A stretch of 7,189 nucleotides of DNA, from positions 1-7,189 of the forward strand of contig UQTN01000103.1 of NCBI GenBank assembly GCA_900543945.1, given 5' to 3'. The translations under genes were made by a program, and so were the position numbers. Each line of letters begins with the position of its first letter. The first letter of the stretch is position 1. The notes beneath the pieces are model-generated. The model did no database searches. It had not been told where the DNA came from and saw only the letters and a program-made list of their open reading frames with translations. This DNA is from an uncultured Collinsella sp. GTDB taxonomy: Bacteria > Actinomycetota > Coriobacteriia > Coriobacteriales > Coriobacteriaceae. Shown in pieces: positions 5,858 through 7,189 of this stretch.

Positions 5858-6901
5858 ATGTCGTTTGGCAAGTTCTTTAAAGATGCGCTGCTTCCCGTCG
5901 CCGTGTGGACGTGCGGCGTGCTGCTGAGCTGCTTTGTGCTGACGGTCGCCGGCGCACCCGTTTCTATCGTGGTCGTGGCGGTTGGCGTGTCCTTTATCTT
6001 CGGTATGCTCGGCATCGTGATCGAGTACGCTCGCCGTCGCCGTTTTCTGCGTCAGTTGGAGCGCGCGGCAGAGGAGCTCGAGAGTCCCGCATGGGTGCAG
6101 GAGATGGTGCAATGCCCGACCTATGCCGAGGGCGAGCTCGAATACGAGGTCTTGCGCCGGGTGGGCAAAGCTGCCTGCGACGAGGTTGCCGAAGGCCGAC
6201 GTCAGACCGATGACTATCGCGACTATATCGAGAGCTGGGTCCACGAGGCCAAGCTGCCCCTGGCGGCGGCCCACCTGATTTTGGAAAACCTGGACGGCAG
6301 CGAAGACGACCTGTCGCGTGTGGATGACCTGGGTCGCGAGCTGGCTCGCGTTGAGCGCTATATCGACCAGGCGCTGTACTATGCGCGCTCGGAAGTCGTG
6401 GAGCGCGACTACCTGATTCGCCGTTGGGATCTCAAGACCTTGGTGACGGGCGCGATTAAAGCCAACGCGCGCGAGCTTATCGCGGCGCACGTGGCTCCGG
6501 TGTGCGAGAACCTCGACTTTGAGGTCTTTACCGACGAGAAGTGGCTCGAGTTTATTCTAGGCCAGCTTATTCAGAACAGCATCAAATATGCGCGCGAGGA
6601 CGGCGCAAAGATCGTGTTTTCGGGCGCGTTGCTGGACGAGGGCCTGGCGAGCGAACGCATCGAGCTTACCGTCGCGGACAACGGCTGCGGCGTGAGCGCG
6701 GCCGACCTGCCGCGCGTGTTCGAGAAGGGTTTTACCGGCGACAACGGCCGCACCACCAAGCGCGCAACGGGCATCGGCCTCTACCTGGTGGCGCGCCTGT
6801 GCTCCAAGATGGGCATCGACGTCACCGCGGCATCCGACTCCGGAGAAGGCTTTGTCGTAACGTTTTCCTTCTCAACGAACAAGTTCCAATACTTTGAGTA
6901 G
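5858..6901 (+). CDS. Intramembrane-sensing sensor histidine kinase, BceS-like
   Basis: A 347-residue membrane kinase. Two adjacent membrane helices (~11-31 and ~35-55) are joined by only a few residues around GAP (32-34), so there is no extracellular sensor domain. This is the hallmark of intramembrane-sensing kinases. A cytosolic linker follows, then the dimerisation domain with DYIESWVHEAKLPLAAAHLIL, whose phospho-acceptor is His129. The ATPase domain has the N box IQNSIKYA (Asn240), the G1 box DNGCG (274-278), the F-box-like VFEKGFTGDNGR, and the G2 box GIGLY (305-309), all intact. The HExKxP phrase and GFTGDNGR match the BceS/GraS group, which detects flux through a partner BceAB-type ABC transporter in response to cell-wall-active peptides. 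That input is inferred from the family. AGGGG overlapping the regulator's stop codon is the ribosome-binding site, suggesting translational coupling. No transporter gene follows in the window. Confidence 0.94.
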   Translation: MSFGKFFKDALLPVAVWTCGVLLSCFVLTVAGAPVSIVVVAVGVSFIFGMLGIVIEYARRRRFLRQLERAAEELESPAWVQEMVQCPTYAEGELEYEVLRRVGKAACDEVAEGRRQTDDYRDYIESWVHEAKLPLAAAHLILENLDGSEDDLSRVDDLGRELARVERYIDQALYYARSEVVERDYLIRRWDLKTLVTGAIKANARELIAAHVAPVCENLDFEVFTDEKWLEFILGQLIQNSIKYAREDGAKIVFSGALLDEGLASERIELTVADNGCGVSAADLPRVFEKGFTGDNGRTTKRATGIGLYLVARLCSKMGIDVTAASDSGEGFVVTFSFSTNKFQYFE

Positions 6902-6925
6902 CCGGGCCGTCTTGCGCTGCGGACG

Positions 6926-6990
6926 GCTATGTTCCCGAACGTGAACTTAGCTAAGGCAACTGGCGCTATGTTCCCGAACGTGAACATAAC
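6926..6990. repeat. Two near-identical palindromes downstream of the kinase gene
   Basis: A 21-bp identical stretch occurs at 6926-6946 and 6965-6985, with starts 39 bases apart. In the right copy it forms the perfect palindrome TATGTTC-N8-GAACATA (6967-6988). The left copy has arms GCTATGTTC and GAACTTAGC (6926-6934, 6943-6951) with one mismatch. Each core is GTTC-CC-GAAC-GT-GAAC. The left copy also runs into the perfect palindrome CTTAGCTAAG (6946-6955). The copies lie in non-coding DNA between the kinase stop and the terminator. They could be regulator sites, RNA hairpins, or two units of a dispersed genomic repeat. Confidence 0.75.
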
Positions 6991-7020
6991 TATGAGGCTC
7001 AAATGGATCTCCCAAAACAA

Positions 7021-7055
7021 AAACGTGCAGCCCAAACAAAACGTGCCGCCCCAAC
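7021..7055 (+). repeat. Two-copy imperfect tandem repeat entering the terminator
   Basis: A 17-base unit beginning AAACGTGC occurs at 7021-7037 and 7039-7055 with two mismatches, an 18-base period. The second copy holds the left arm of the terminator. The matching part of the first copy (7024-7033) could pair 9 of 10 bases with the same right arm. Confidence 0.65.
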
Positions 7056-7075
7056 CAGGGCGGCACGCCATTTTT
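7042..7075 (+). terminator. Rho-independent terminator after the two-component operon
   Basis: A perfect 10-bp GC-rich stem, CGTGCCGCCC (7042-7051) with GGGCGGCACG (7058-7067), closes a CAACCA loop. CCA and T5 (7071-7075) follow. It lies 140 bases after the kinase stop and probably closes the operon. Confidence 0.88.
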
Positions 7076-7078
7076 CCA

Positions 7079-7186
7079 TCAGCCAACTCGCTGAAGTAAG
7101 GCTGCGAAGGCCGCGAGGCCGGGAGGGGTTTCCTAAGGGCACATCCCGCAGCCGCAACGCGGCGAGGACGTACCCGTGGAAACCCC
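7079..7186. other. Strongly foldable non-coding stretch at the right edge (RNA candidate, truncated)
   Basis: Three consecutive hairpins can be drawn on the plus strand. TCAGC/GCTGA lies at 7079-7083 and 7090-7094. GGCC-GCGA-GGCC (7109-7120) has a GNRA tetraloop. A long rod lies at 7125-7186: GGGGTTTCC with GGAAACCCC (7125-7133, 7178-7186), then GGG/CCC, AC/GT, TCC/GGA and GCCGC-AAC-GCGGC (7151-7163), about 22 pairs in all. An alternative helix, GGCTGCG (7100-7106) with CGCAGCC (7147-7153), would cross the long stem as a pseudoknot. No convincing start, ribosome-binding site or protein family is seen on either strand. It could be a structured RNA, a leader of a gene beyond the window, or a palindromic repeat. 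Confidence 0.4.
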
Positions 7187-7189
7187 GCA

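Noticed and set aside
5093..6490. Minus-strand open frame of 465 codons opposite the two-component genes
   Set aside because: The sense strand encodes an unmistakable regulator and kinase; the antisense product has no domains and is rich in His, Arg and Gln, as expected of a shadow.
6926..6990. CRISPR-like repeat pair
   Set aside because: There are only two units with an 18-base gap, each internally palindromic, and no cas genes or further copies.
6781..7086. Minus-strand open frame containing a repeated FTFGNIA phrase
   Set aside because: The repeat is a translation of the two DNA palindromes. The frame also crosses the terminator and the end of the kinase gene.

Overview
The window is GC-rich, with dense genes and strongly G/C-ending codons. 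The gene content suggests a high-GC Gram-positive bacterium: a DUF2207-type membrane protein with a glycine-rich tail, a standard bifunctional PurH, and a BceRS-like two-component pair. A Coriobacteriia member (Collinsella-like) is my best guess. This rests on general resemblance, since no taxonomic marker gene is present.

Layout, left to right. (1) Bases 1-1467: 5'-truncated gene for a DUF2207-family membrane protein, closed by a strong terminator (1482-1529). (2) 1546-1643: a short intergenic stretch full of direct and inverted repeats. (3) 1657-2298, minus strand: a GNAT acetyltransferase, convergent with gene 1. (4) 2299-2575: a divergent intergenic region. (5) 2576-4183: complete purH, followed by a terminator (4213-4248). 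(6) 4265-4996: a cytosolic protein I do not recognise, probably with its own extended -10 promoter immediately after the purH terminator. (7) 4997-5176: a structured upstream region with two mutually exclusive stems and a cluster of GAAC/GTTC half-sites. (8) 5177-5848 and 5858-6901: an OmpR-family response regulator and a small intramembrane-sensing histidine kinase, 9 bases apart and probably co-transcribed. (9) 6902-7189: non-coding as far as I can see. It holds two near-identical palindromes, a short tandem repeat running into a strong terminator (7042-7075), and a stretch able to form several hairpins that runs to the window edge.

The genes look like separate housekeeping and regulatory units rather than one pathway. 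The only clear functional pair is the response regulator and kinase. Its kinase has almost no extracellular loop and BceS-type motifs, which in known systems goes with a BceAB-type ABC transporter sensing cell-wall-active peptides. No such transporter is present here, and a terminator closes the unit. The most notable unexplained signals are non-coding: the shared GTTC/GAAC palindromic half-sites on both sides of the two-component operon, and the foldable right-hand end. I see no clear new multi-gene system.
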